NCBI RefSeq assembly: GCF_000005825.2 | Contig: NC_013791.2 | Coordinates: forward strand, 1,860,001 to 1,924,000 | Direction of reading: 5' to 3' | DNA: 64,000 nt | Origin: Alkalihalophilus pseudofirmus OF4 | GTDB taxonomy: Bacteria; Bacillota; Bacilli; Bacillales; Bacillaceae_D | The notes under the pieces: generated by a model | The model's input: only the letters and a program-made list of their open reading frames with translations | Databases searched by the model: none | Told to the model about the DNA's origin: nothing | Made by a program: the position numbers and the translations under genes | Shown here: positions 57,473 through 64,000 of the stretch, one piece after another | Layout: the number at the start of each line of letters is the position of its first letter | Position numbering within the stretch: the stretch's first letter is position 1

Positions 57473-58579
57473 CTACCCCCGTCTTTCTATCAAATTCATT
57501 CCTACTCCCATACATAAGACACCTATGAGCAACAAGAAGGAGATTGGTTCAGCGAGAGCGACGATTCCTCTGTCATAAAGAGCTGCACCTTTTAATGCTT
57601 CCATTCCATACAAAATCGGCATGCCTTTTGATAAGGTTAACAGAATATCATTTGATACCGCTTCGATTGGCCAATACGCTCCGCCAAGCATCGCCATCCC
57701 GCTTGCTACGATGGGTATAATCGCATTTAACTGCTGAGATGATTTGGAGAGTCCAATCAACAAGATTCCAACGGCAACAATGGTAAATGTGTAGCATGCA
57801 ATGACAAACAGAATTGTACCTATTCGATCCCCTAAATCAAAACCAAATCCAAAGATAAACAGGATAAATATTAGGATGATTTGTAAATATCCGATCACAA
57901 AGCTGAATGCTAAGTGGCCAAGATACACCTGCCACTTTTTAATCGGTGATATGATTAAACGATCCCACGTTCCAAGCTGCTTTTCATCTACTACATTCAT
58001 TAAACTATAGATAATCGTATAAATGACAAAGAATAAAGTCATTCCAACTAAAGCATGCACTTGCTCAAATTGATTAGAAGAAGACTGGTCCCCTCCTAAT
58101 GTCGACGTTTTCACTTGTAACGCAGGCTCCTGCATGTATTCAATAACGTCTGATCGAAACTCCTTATTTTCAAGGGATGAATCTAACTGCTGCAAGCGTA
58201 GTTCTTCTCGGTAAACCTTTTGTAGATAAGTTTCAATTGCAAATTGTGAAGGATCTTCCGTTGCTACGACAATCCTGTAGTCATCTGGTAAAAGCTTAAG
58301 TGCCAGACTTTCTTCTCCTAATGATACAGATTGTTTAGCTGTATCTTCTTTTACCCAAACAAACTCATAAGCATCGGATTCATTTAAAGTCGTAATCCAA
58401 GCTTCTTTTTCTTCTTCAGTTAAAGAATCATCAGCAAAAGTAGAGATTGTTAGCTGGTGATCGCCCGATGAAAATCCTGCGATAAACACAACAAAGATGA
58501 TCGTTAAGACAAAGAAAGAAAGCACTAACATAGGAGATCTTCTGAACCTTTGCCATTGTAGTAAAAAGACAGATTTCAT
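57473..58579 (-). CDS. lnrN: ABC-2 permease (LnrN-like)
   Basis: Permease of 368 residues with the N-terminal helix (QWQRFRRSPMLVLSFFVLT), a long external loop (about 50-170), and five C-terminal helices, the ABC2_membrane_3 layout. ATG at 58579 lies 10 nt after GGAGG; a 12-residue upstream extension of the frame is rejected because it starts inside the preceding gene. Last gene of HK-RR-ATPase-permease-permease, the order of B. subtilis lnrJKLMN, which confers resistance to linearmycins and related polyenes. Symbol by synteny. Confidence 0.75.
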   Translation of the reverse strand: MKSVFLLQWQRFRRSPMLVLSFFVLTIIFVVFIAGFSSGDHQLTISTFADDSLTEEEKEAWITTLNESDAYEFVWVKEDTAKQSVSLGEESLALKLLPDDYRIVVATEDPSQFAIETYLQKVYREELRLQQLDSSLENKEFRSDVIEYMQEPALQVKTSTLGGDQSSSNQFEQVHALVGMTLFFVIYTIIYSLMNVVDEKQLGTWDRLIISPIKKWQVYLGHLAFSFVIGYLQIILIFILFIFGFGFDLGDRIGTILFVIACYTFTIVAVGILLIGLSKSSQQLNAIIPIVASGMAMLGGAYWPIEAVSNDILLTLSKGMPILYGMEALKGAALYDRGIVALAEPISFLLLIGVLCMGVGMNLIERRG

Positions 58580-58580
58580 C

Positions 58581-59858
58581 TTACACGGACCTCCTTTTTG
58601 GAAACACAAGAACACTGAGCGCTAATAACACAAAAGTGATTATTATAATCCGGAGTAAAAGCGGCCAAACAGCCACCATTCCAAGTCCTTGCATCCACTG
58701 CAAGTAAGCCGTTAATGCTGCCCCGTTCGGCGTCCAGTTTCCAATTTCGCGAACAATTTCAGGCATTCCTGTGGTTGGGAAAAAGCTTCCTCCTGCAAAG
58801 GCAAGGATCGTTACAAGTCCTCCAGCAAATACATATGACACACTGTCTGTATCCCATTTAGTTGAAAGAGCAGTTAATAATGCGGCAAATCCTCCAACAC
58901 ATAGAGAAAGCAAAAATGAAATCAATCCCATACCTGCCCAGAACTCCACTGATTCAAAGGAAAAGGATTGGAATAATAAGGATGACAAACTAAATAAAAT
59001 AACAAGCTGCAAAAATGATATGACTGTGGCTGCGATTGCTTTTCCACTTAAATACGCCATTGGTGATGTACCTGCGAGCATAATTCGGTGAAAAACATGC
59101 TGCTTCTTTTCTACAAACGCCTTACTTGAAATGGTTGAGCCTACAAATAGAACAAACATGACTGCCATCCCAATCGTGTAATACTGAAAAGATGATATCG
59201 GTTCCTTTGCCGTAATGGATTCCACCCCTCCAACCTCGATCGGCTCTGCTTCACTGATTCCGGCGGCACCACTCTCCCCCGCTGCTTGTGCAACGGCTGT
59301 CTCAAAATTCAAGGTATCAACAAAGCTTTCCATCAAATTTTCAAGCACATTTGTTTTCATTGAGTATTCATTTAAAGTGATTTTTAATTCACTTCCGCTG
59401 TCTTGGTTTATTATTATTTTGTTTAAAATACGGTATGTGAAATTATCTGGTATAGTAATGATTGCATCAACGCTGCCTTCTTTTAATTGCTGTTTTGCAG
59501 CAGCTTCGCTTAGCTCGGTGATTTCGATTATTCCTTTCACTTCTTCACTTAAAAACATCTGATGAAGCATTGGAATCGGACTGACTTCAACAGCTGTTGC
59601 TCCTAACGTGTCTATTGCCTCATCAGGCAGTCCGCTCGCCTTAAGATCTTCAATAAACTGTGCGATCCCCTCTTCTTCATGATCATTTTGCACAATGGCT
59701 ACGTTCATGTGCAAGGCTTCCATATCTCCGCCAAGCAGCCCTCTTAATGCAAAGCCGAGAATTGTTAAAAGGATAAACGGCATGGCAAGCAGGACAATTA
59801 ATTCACTTCGATCGCGGATCAGCACGAGAATATCTTTTTTCAAAAATGTACCCATCAT
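58581..59858 (-). CDS. lnrM: ABC-2 permease (LnrM-like)
   Basis: Permease of 425 residues, longer than LnrM of B. subtilis (about 396 by memory), with an N-terminal helix at about 19-41, a large external domain (about 45-240) and six C-terminal helices. Starts at one of two adjacent ATGs after GGGGGGAT, 7 nt beyond the ATPase stop. With the second permease it forms a heterodimeric channel for the LnrL-like ATPase. Confidence 0.75.
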   Translation of the reverse strand: MMGTFLKKDILVLIRDRSELIVLLAMPFILLTILGFALRGLLGGDMEALHMNVAIVQNDHEEEGIAQFIEDLKASGLPDEAIDTLGATAVEVSPIPMLHQMFLSEEVKGIIEITELSEAAAKQQLKEGSVDAIITIPDNFTYRILNKIIINQDSGSELKITLNEYSMKTNVLENLMESFVDTLNFETAVAQAAGESGAAGISEAEPIEVGGVESITAKEPISSFQYYTIGMAVMFVLFVGSTISSKAFVEKKQHVFHRIMLAGTSPMAYLSGKAIAATVISFLQLVILFSLSSLLFQSFSFESVEFWAGMGLISFLLSLCVGGFAALLTALSTKWDTDSVSYVFAGGLVTILAFAGGSFFPTTGMPEIVREIGNWTPNGAALTAYLQWMQGLGMVAVWPLLLRIIIITFVLLALSVLVFPKRRSV

Positions 59859-59865
59859 ATCCCCC

Positions 59866-60798
59866 CTAGTCTCTTAGCTTTCTGCCCGTTAAGTGTAAGA
59901 AAACATCTTCTAAGGTTGGGACTTGGACGTTTACATTTAAAATATGCGCTTGATGTTTTTCTGCCTCTTGGAAAATCGTTGCTAAAAGCCTGCTTCCCTT
60001 AGGTACAATCAGCTTCAATCCTTTCTCCGTTTCAATCGTCTGCCGGATGCTGTCATGCGTTTTTAAATCGGCTGTGAGACTAGGGTATGGTTTATCGAGT
60101 TCTAGAATGATTGTTTCTTCACCAGATAGAATGCTTTTTAACTCTTCTTTTGTGCCGCTCGCCATGACCCTGCCGTGATCCATAATGTAGACGCGGTCAC
60201 ACAGCCTCTCCACTTCTTCCATGTAGTGACTAGTGTAGAGGACAGTCAGACCTTTCTCTTCATTTAGATGACGTACGGTTTCTAGAATATGACTGCGAGA
60301 TTGAGGGTCGATCCCGACAGTCGGTTCATCCATAATAAGAATCTCTGGTTCATGCAGCATCGCAGCAGCCATATTAATCCTGCGCTGCATCCCGCCAGAA
60401 TATGTTTTGACAATCTCCTTTTGTCTTCCTTCTAGTCCTACAATCTCAAGCACCTCTTGGATTCTCTTGTCTAAGGTTTTTCCTTTTAGCCCGTAGAGCC
60501 TTCCGAAGAACTTAAGGTTTTCATATGCCGTGAGCTCGGTGTATAACGCAATTTCCTGTGGTACGATGCCTAACACATTTCTCATTTTACTGGGATTCTT
60601 AATCACACTTTCCCCGTGCAAATACACCTCACCTGACGTTGGTTTGACTAATGTAGAAATCATGGAGATCGTCGTTGATTTTCCTGCCCCGTTCGGTCCT
60701 AGCAGGCCGACTGATTCCCCTTTATCTAAATACAGACTCACCCCGTCTACTGCAGGCTTTGTTTTAAATACTTTTTTCAATGCTTCTGTCTCAAGCAT
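59866..60798 (-). CDS. lnrL: ABC transporter ATP-binding protein (LnrL-like)
   Basis: ATPase of 310 residues, nearly the length of LnrL. Walker [14 protein letters not shown]-loop IVPQEIALY, signature YSGGMQRRIN, Walker B ILIMDEPTVGIDPQ, and switch HYMEEVERLCD. It drives export through the two downstream permeases. A hairpin and a palindrome-containing control region separate it from the response regulator gene upstream, so it may have its own promoter. Confidence 0.85.
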   Translation of the reverse strand: MLETEALKKVFKTKPAVDGVSLYLDKGESVGLLGPNGAGKSTTISMISTLVKPTSGEVYLHGESVIKNPSKMRNVLGIVPQEIALYTELTAYENLKFFGRLYGLKGKTLDKRIQEVLEIVGLEGRQKEIVKTYSGGMQRRINMAAAMLHEPEILIMDEPTVGIDPQSRSHILETVRHLNEEKGLTVLYTSHYMEEVERLCDRVYIMDHGRVMASGTKEELKSILSGEETIILELDKPYPSLTADLKTHDSIRQTIETEKGLKLIVPKGSRLLATIFQEAEKHQAHILNVNVQVPTLEDVFLHLTGRKLRD

Positions 60799-60836
60799 GC
60801 TTCATCCCTCCCACTCAAAACTTCAATCTATCAAAC

Positions 60837-60909
60837 AGTATATAAACGAAAAGACAGTGCGCACACTGTCTTCAGTCATCACTTATGTATGAACCCATGA
60901 CTTGAGTCA
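60837..60909 (-). promoter_or_regulatory. Candidate LnrK-dependent promoter of lnrLMN
   Basis: Minus strand, between response regulator and ATPase genes: a TATACT -10 box (60837-60842) lacks a -35 box at 17 nt. Upstream are a hairpin AAGACAGT-N6-ACTGTCTT (60851-60872), an inverted repeat AGTCAT-N17-ATGACT (60874-60902) and a palindrome TGACT-TG-AGTCA (60898-60909), at about -45 to -80 from the expected start. A missing -35 with upstream palindromes is what an activator-controlled promoter looks like. The hairpin could also be a terminator that separates TCS from ABC transcripts. Confidence 0.5.
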
Positions 60910-60915
60910 CTTTTT

Positions 60916-61548
60916 CTACACGACATTGTGGCGGATCGCATAAATCGCCAGCTGTGTGCGGTCACGTAAGCTTAATTTATCAAGAATCGCACTAATATGA
61001 TTTTTGATCGTGCCGACAGATAATGAAAGCTCTTCTGAGATCTCTTTATTGCTTAGCCCTTCGCCAACAAGCTTCATAATCGCTAACTCCCTTGGGGTAA
61101 TAGCTGGGTCTACCGCGGCATCATTAGTTTTCTTCATTAATCGTGGCATCACTTTTGCTGCAACATGCTCCTCGATTGAGAGCCCGCCCGATAAACAGCT
61201 CCTGATCGCCCGGATTAACTCAACGGCATCAGCATCTTTCAGCATATAGCCGCGAGCCCCGTTACGCAGCGCCTCAAGTGCGTATTCATCGTCATTAAAC
61301 GTCGTCAAGATTAATACCTTTCGCTCAGGCCAGCGAGAATGCATAATCCGTGCTGCTTCTAGTCCGTCCATTACAGGCATACGGATATCCAGAATGATTA
61401 GATCATAATGATGGCTCTCACATAAAGTGACTGCCTCTTTCCCGTTCACAGCCTCACCAGTCACCTTCAGCTCAGGATCTGTTTCAATCATCATTTTCAA
61501 TCCTTGTCTGACCATTCCCTGATCCTCGGCTAATAAAATACGTACCAT
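60916..61548 (-). CDS. lnrK: NarL/LuxR-type response regulator (LnrK-like)
   Basis: Response regulator of 210 residues. The receiver domain has the phosphoacceptor D54 (IILDIRMP), with acidic pocket LAEDQ and Lys in MLKDA. A LuxR-type helix-turn-helix (ITPRELAIMKLVGEGLSNKEISEEL) is at the C-terminus. ATG at 61548 has GGAGGGG upstream and overlaps the histidine kinase stop region; a 30-residue longer frame is rejected. Probably activates lnrLMN when phosphorylated by the kinase next door. Confidence 0.86.
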   Translation of the reverse strand: MVRILLAEDQGMVRQGLKMMIETDPELKVTGEAVNGKEAVTLCESHHYDLIILDIRMPVMDGLEAARIMHSRWPERKVLILTTFNDDEYALEALRNGARGYMLKDADAVELIRAIRSCLSGGLSIEEHVAAKVMPRLMKKTNDAAVDPAITPRELAIMKLVGEGLSNKEISEELSLSVGTIKNHISAILDKLSLRDRTQLAIYAIRHNVV

Positions 61549-61549
61549 C

Positions 61550-62674
61550 CTACCCCTCCTTCCTATCTTGTATCGGCAATGTACCGCGTACAACAAACTG
61601 ACGATTTCCTTGATAGATTTCAAGCTGTCCTGAAACATTCTCTACTCTCTCTCGCATCGATTTCAGTCCAAACCCTTCTGTGTAAGGCGTTTCTTCCTTT
61701 AATGGATTCGTGACTTCAAAGCGAAATACCTCCCCGGCAGGTGCTTCAAATGTGATCTTCACTTCACGCCCGCCGCTGTGGCGCATCATATTCGTCAGAG
61801 CTTCTTGAACTGCGCGATAAACGGTAATCATTTGCTCATTAGAAAGAGAGGCTGAGAAGGCACCTGGTTTTAATGAAAATTGAATGCGTAAAAAATTCTC
61901 CGCTTCTAACTTCCTGATTAAATTAATAATCGCAGATATCCCACCAACCTCATCTTGTTTTAATGTTTTAACCGCACTTCTTGTTTCATCCAAGCTTTCC
62001 TTTGCTAGTTCCTTTAGATTCAGCAAATCGGATGCTGTCTGCACGTCAGCTTTAAGCCTTGAGACTTCAATCTGCATCAAGAGGGCCGTTAATTTATGTC
62101 CAACTGAATCATGGATATCACGAGCAATCTGCGTACGTTCCTCCTGCCTTGCAAGGTGCTCGCTTGCAGCTACCTGTCGCTTTACTTTACGGTATTCACT
62201 TAAAAGAGCTTCATTTCGCGCAGTAACCTCTTTGTGACTGTTGTAATAATGATAGAAAGCAATGAAGCCCAACCCAGCCATGCTGAAATAAAGGATCAGA
62301 AACATTGCTGAAAAAGAAGGATGCCCAAGAAAGGCTGGGGTTAATGCAGCACACAAAAGGAGAACACCCACCCCTCCTGCATACCATTTATGTAGATGCA
62401 GCAGAGCCTTACCCCAAATAATTGAATAGATAAACAATGTAAATGGATTTGGGGCAGCAATTGGCTCAGGCCACAATGTAAGTGTAGTCACGATTGCTGC
62501 AGATACTAGGATGATTGTATAGATCGCTTCTCGCTTTTTAAATAAAGCAGATAAAAAGAATAAGGCGAAAAAGATCGCTGCCCCAATCAAGTGCAGCGGT
62601 GTGAGGGGTGTGTGCATCAAGGCCGCTGTCCAAGAAATGCCTAGTATAGCCAGCCATAACCAGTATGAAGGCAT
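61550..62674 (-). CDS. lnrJ: Sensor histidine kinase, HisKA_3 type (LnrJ-like)
   Basis: Membrane histidine kinase of 374 residues. Five to six membrane helices in the first 145 residues with almost no external loop suggest sensing within the membrane. A coiled coil (about 150-175) leads to the HisKA_3 dimerisation motif with phospho-His H188 in RDIHDSVGHKL. The ATPase domain includes EALTNMMRHSGGR and GFGLKSMRERVENV. It pairs with the regulator immediately downstream. In B. subtilis LnrJ senses polyene linearmycins; the ligand here is inferred from synteny only. Confidence 0.84.
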   Translation of the reverse strand: MPSYWLWLAILGISWTAALMHTPLTPLHLIGAAIFFALFFLSALFKKREAIYTIILVSAAIVTTLTLWPEPIAAPNPFTLFIYSIIWGKALLHLHKWYAGGVGVLLLCAALTPAFLGHPSFSAMFLILYFSMAGLGFIAFYHYYNSHKEVTARNEALLSEYRKVKRQVAASEHLARQEERTQIARDIHDSVGHKLTALLMQIEVSRLKADVQTASDLLNLKELAKESLDETRSAVKTLKQDEVGGISAIINLIRKLEAENFLRIQFSLKPGAFSASLSNEQMITVYRAVQEALTNMMRHSGGREVKITFEAPAGEVFRFEVTNPLKEETPYTEGFGLKSMRERVENVSGQLEIYQGNRQFVVRGTLPIQDRKEG

Positions 62675-62779
62675 GGTGTCCCTCCTTTCTGATGTTGAAT
62701 AGTTATGGTAGATGTCTTTTTTAACCAGTTAATTGTAGCAGAGATGGGGGTGTGAGGGGAAGGTTTGAAGTAACATGTA

Positions 62780-63109
62780 TTGGGTGAACATCTAGTGTGG
62801 AGCACCCGAATGTTAGAGGATAATTCATATAACGGACTTTTTGAAGAGCTAGTAACAAAAGATAAAATTATCTCTCATGGCTCTTCGTTTTGGGATTCTA
62901 ATGATCCAAGGGGCGACAAAAAAGATCCAAATAAATATAACGCAAATGTATTTTTCGGACTCATAGTTGATACTGATTCACATCGTTCAATAGTAATTAA
63001 CTACTCAACAATTTGTTATAAAGAGGAACTAAGCTGCGATTTAAATAGTGATAAAGAATATGAGTTTGCTTTGAAATTAATGAAAAGTATTGAATTCCTT
63101 AACCCTTAA
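62780..63109 (+). pseudogene. N-terminally truncated copy of the gene at 63293
   Basis: The frame ends in HGSSFWDSNDPRGDKKDPNKY ... NANVFFGL ... NYSTICYKEELSCD ... FALKLMKSIEFL, matching the C-terminal half of the next gene (HGSSYWDASEPRGHLKDPNQY ... NANRFFGL ...) along about 100 residues. The signal/anchor helix and first about 110 residues are missing. The first about 10 codons of the open frame do not match anything. No ribosome binding site precedes the TTG. A tandem duplicate that lost its 5' half. Confidence 0.82.
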
Positions 63110-63292
63110 GCGAACTAAGAATCGCCTTCTATACCTTTATAACTACCCCACTCGCCCCCCCTACTCTTTTAATTAGTCCTTATGGATCAAATTGCAACTA
63201 TAATCTGCTTAATGCGTTAAAGTAATTGTGATTATATGGTAAATTTTAATAAATGTTATTTTTCTATGAATACATGATTAGGTGTGATGTCG

Positions 63293-63955
63293 GTGCAAAA
63301 GCGAATTGTAATGATTAGTTTATTCTTTTTACTTGTGTTAGGAGGTTTTTTTGTAATGAAAGCCATGAATGGTGAAGCGACTGCTTTGAACGATTCATTT
63401 ACGAAAGAATTCATTGTAGAGGAGTTTGTTGAGGAGGATTTTCATTTATTCGAATCTAAAACTGGTCAATATCGGATGTTGTTTCCGAATAAGTTTCAGA
63501 TGATTAGTGAGCCGCCAGAGTATTATGGGAGACAGGGAGAAGGCTTTGAAATGTGGAGCGCTTTAATCTATGACGATACGAATAATGGGAATAGTTACGA
63601 AATTAGGGCAATGTTTAGGGAAACCGAAGAGGATTTATCTGAAACGCGCTTAAATATTTTACTAGAAGACCATGCTTTCAAAAATCATTATGTTGAGCTT
63701 AAGCAAGATGAAACGATCCTCTATCATGGGTCCTCTTACTGGGATGCTTCCGAACCAAGGGGGCATTTGAAAGATCCTAACCAATATGGTGCGAATCGAT
63801 TTTTTGGACTTATAAGAGATCTAAATACAAATCGCATTATTGAATTCGTTTATTCTACTAATTGTTATAATGAAGAGCTCGGTTGTGAGGATGAAAGTGA
63901 AGACCAATATAATTTTGCTTTAAAGATAATGAAGAGTATAAAATTTTTAGATTAA
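63293..63955 (+). CDS. Membrane-anchored protein of unknown function
   Basis: Protein of about 220 residues with a signal-anchor at about 4-22 (IVMISLFFLLVLGGFFVM), then an external domain containing two cysteines (TNCYNEELGCED) that could form a disulfide. No known family. GTG at 63293 has AGGTG 8 nt upstream; GTG 63284 and ATG 63287 touch that box. The preceding gene is a truncated copy, so this family has undergone local duplication. Confidence 0.65.
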   Translation: MQKRIVMISLFFLLVLGGFFVMKAMNGEATALNDSFTKEFIVEEFVEEDFHLFESKTGQYRMLFPNKFQMISEPPEYYGRQGEGFEMWSALIYDDTNNGNSYEIRAMFRETEEDLSETRLNILLEDHAFKNHYVELKQDETILYHGSSYWDASEPRGHLKDPNQYGANRFFGLIRDLNTNRIIEFVYSTNCYNEELGCEDESEDQYNFALKIMKSIKFLD

Positions 63956-63965
63956 GAGGTCTGTT

Positions 63966-64000
63966 ATGAATAAACCATATTTTGATAACCGTACCCGAAA
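63966..64000 (+). CDS. Start of a further gene (runs off the window)
   Basis: ATG at 63966 preceded by AAGAGGTCTGTT, opening MNKPYFDNRTR, cut by the window end. It follows the 63293 gene by 10 nt on the same strand, so probably cotranscribed. Too short to identify. Confidence 0.5.
   Translation, partial: MNKPYFDNRTR

Overview
The window looks like chromosomal DNA of a low-to-mid GC Gram-positive bacterium of the Bacillaceae. Ribosome binding sites are strong AGGAGG types. TTG and GTG starts are frequent. There are many lipoproteins with Gram-positive lipoboxes, and two gene sets are organised much as in Bacillus subtilis: a catDE-type catechol/quinone defence pair with a divergent HxlR regulator, and an lnrJKLMN-type two-component/ABC module. 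An alkaliphilic Bacillus relative is my guess only. There are no rRNA or tRNA genes, no intact insertion sequences, no prophage and no CRISPR array. Most genes lie on the minus strand.

Layout. 0-12 kb: ArsR/MFS pair, alpha-carbonic anhydrase, catE-catD with divergent regulator, several single-gene functions (GNAT, VOC, P-loop kinase-like, an ANT(4')-like nucleotidyltransferase) and a DrrAB-type ABC exporter. 12-17 kb: AraC/GyrI-type regulator, small membrane proteins, MATE exporter, TPR and GNAT proteins. 17.6-23.3 kb: a tight four-gene operon of unknown function encoding a DUF4236 protein, a giant protein with three CbbX/EccA-like AAA+ domains plus a fourth P-loop region, and two membrane proteins. 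23.5-25 kb: divergent ECF sigma factor and its anti-sigma factor. 25-31.6 kb: zinc-type dehydrogenase, beta-lactamase-fold hydrolase, ASCH and GNAT proteins. 31.9-38.6 kb: lipid/acyl-CoA metabolism (NCS2-like permease, acyl-CoA ligase, thioesterase, thiolase) and an SDR-PadR operon, with palindromic operators. 38.9-57.2 kb: many small membrane proteins and lipoproteins, CPBP protease, VWA lipoprotein, two more serine hydrolases and a CNNM/CorC protein. 57.4-62.7 kb: lnrJKLMN-like operon. 62.7-64 kb: a truncated and an intact copy of one tandemly duplicated gene, and the start of a further gene.

The most striking non-coding signal is a dispersed intergenic repeat with four full copies (about 186 bp each) and one partial copy. 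Each full copy has nine degenerate TAATTGCG-like units whose start-to-start spacing is the same in all four (21-21-21-21-19-22-20-21 nt), although the sequence between units has diverged. All copies have the same orientation. I know of no described family that matches it. A second, different tandem array with 20-21 nt period lies at 57.36-57.45 kb.

Other results the sequence shows directly: a lipoprotein gene interrupted by a single in-frame TAA whose downstream reading frame still aligns with its intact paralogue; a 63-bp duplicated fragment of an acetyltransferase gene beside padR; four small genes of 34-54 codons with good ribosome binding sites; and sigma-A promoters with palindromic operators just downstream of the -10 box in front of catE, the SDR-padR operon and the arsR-like gene.
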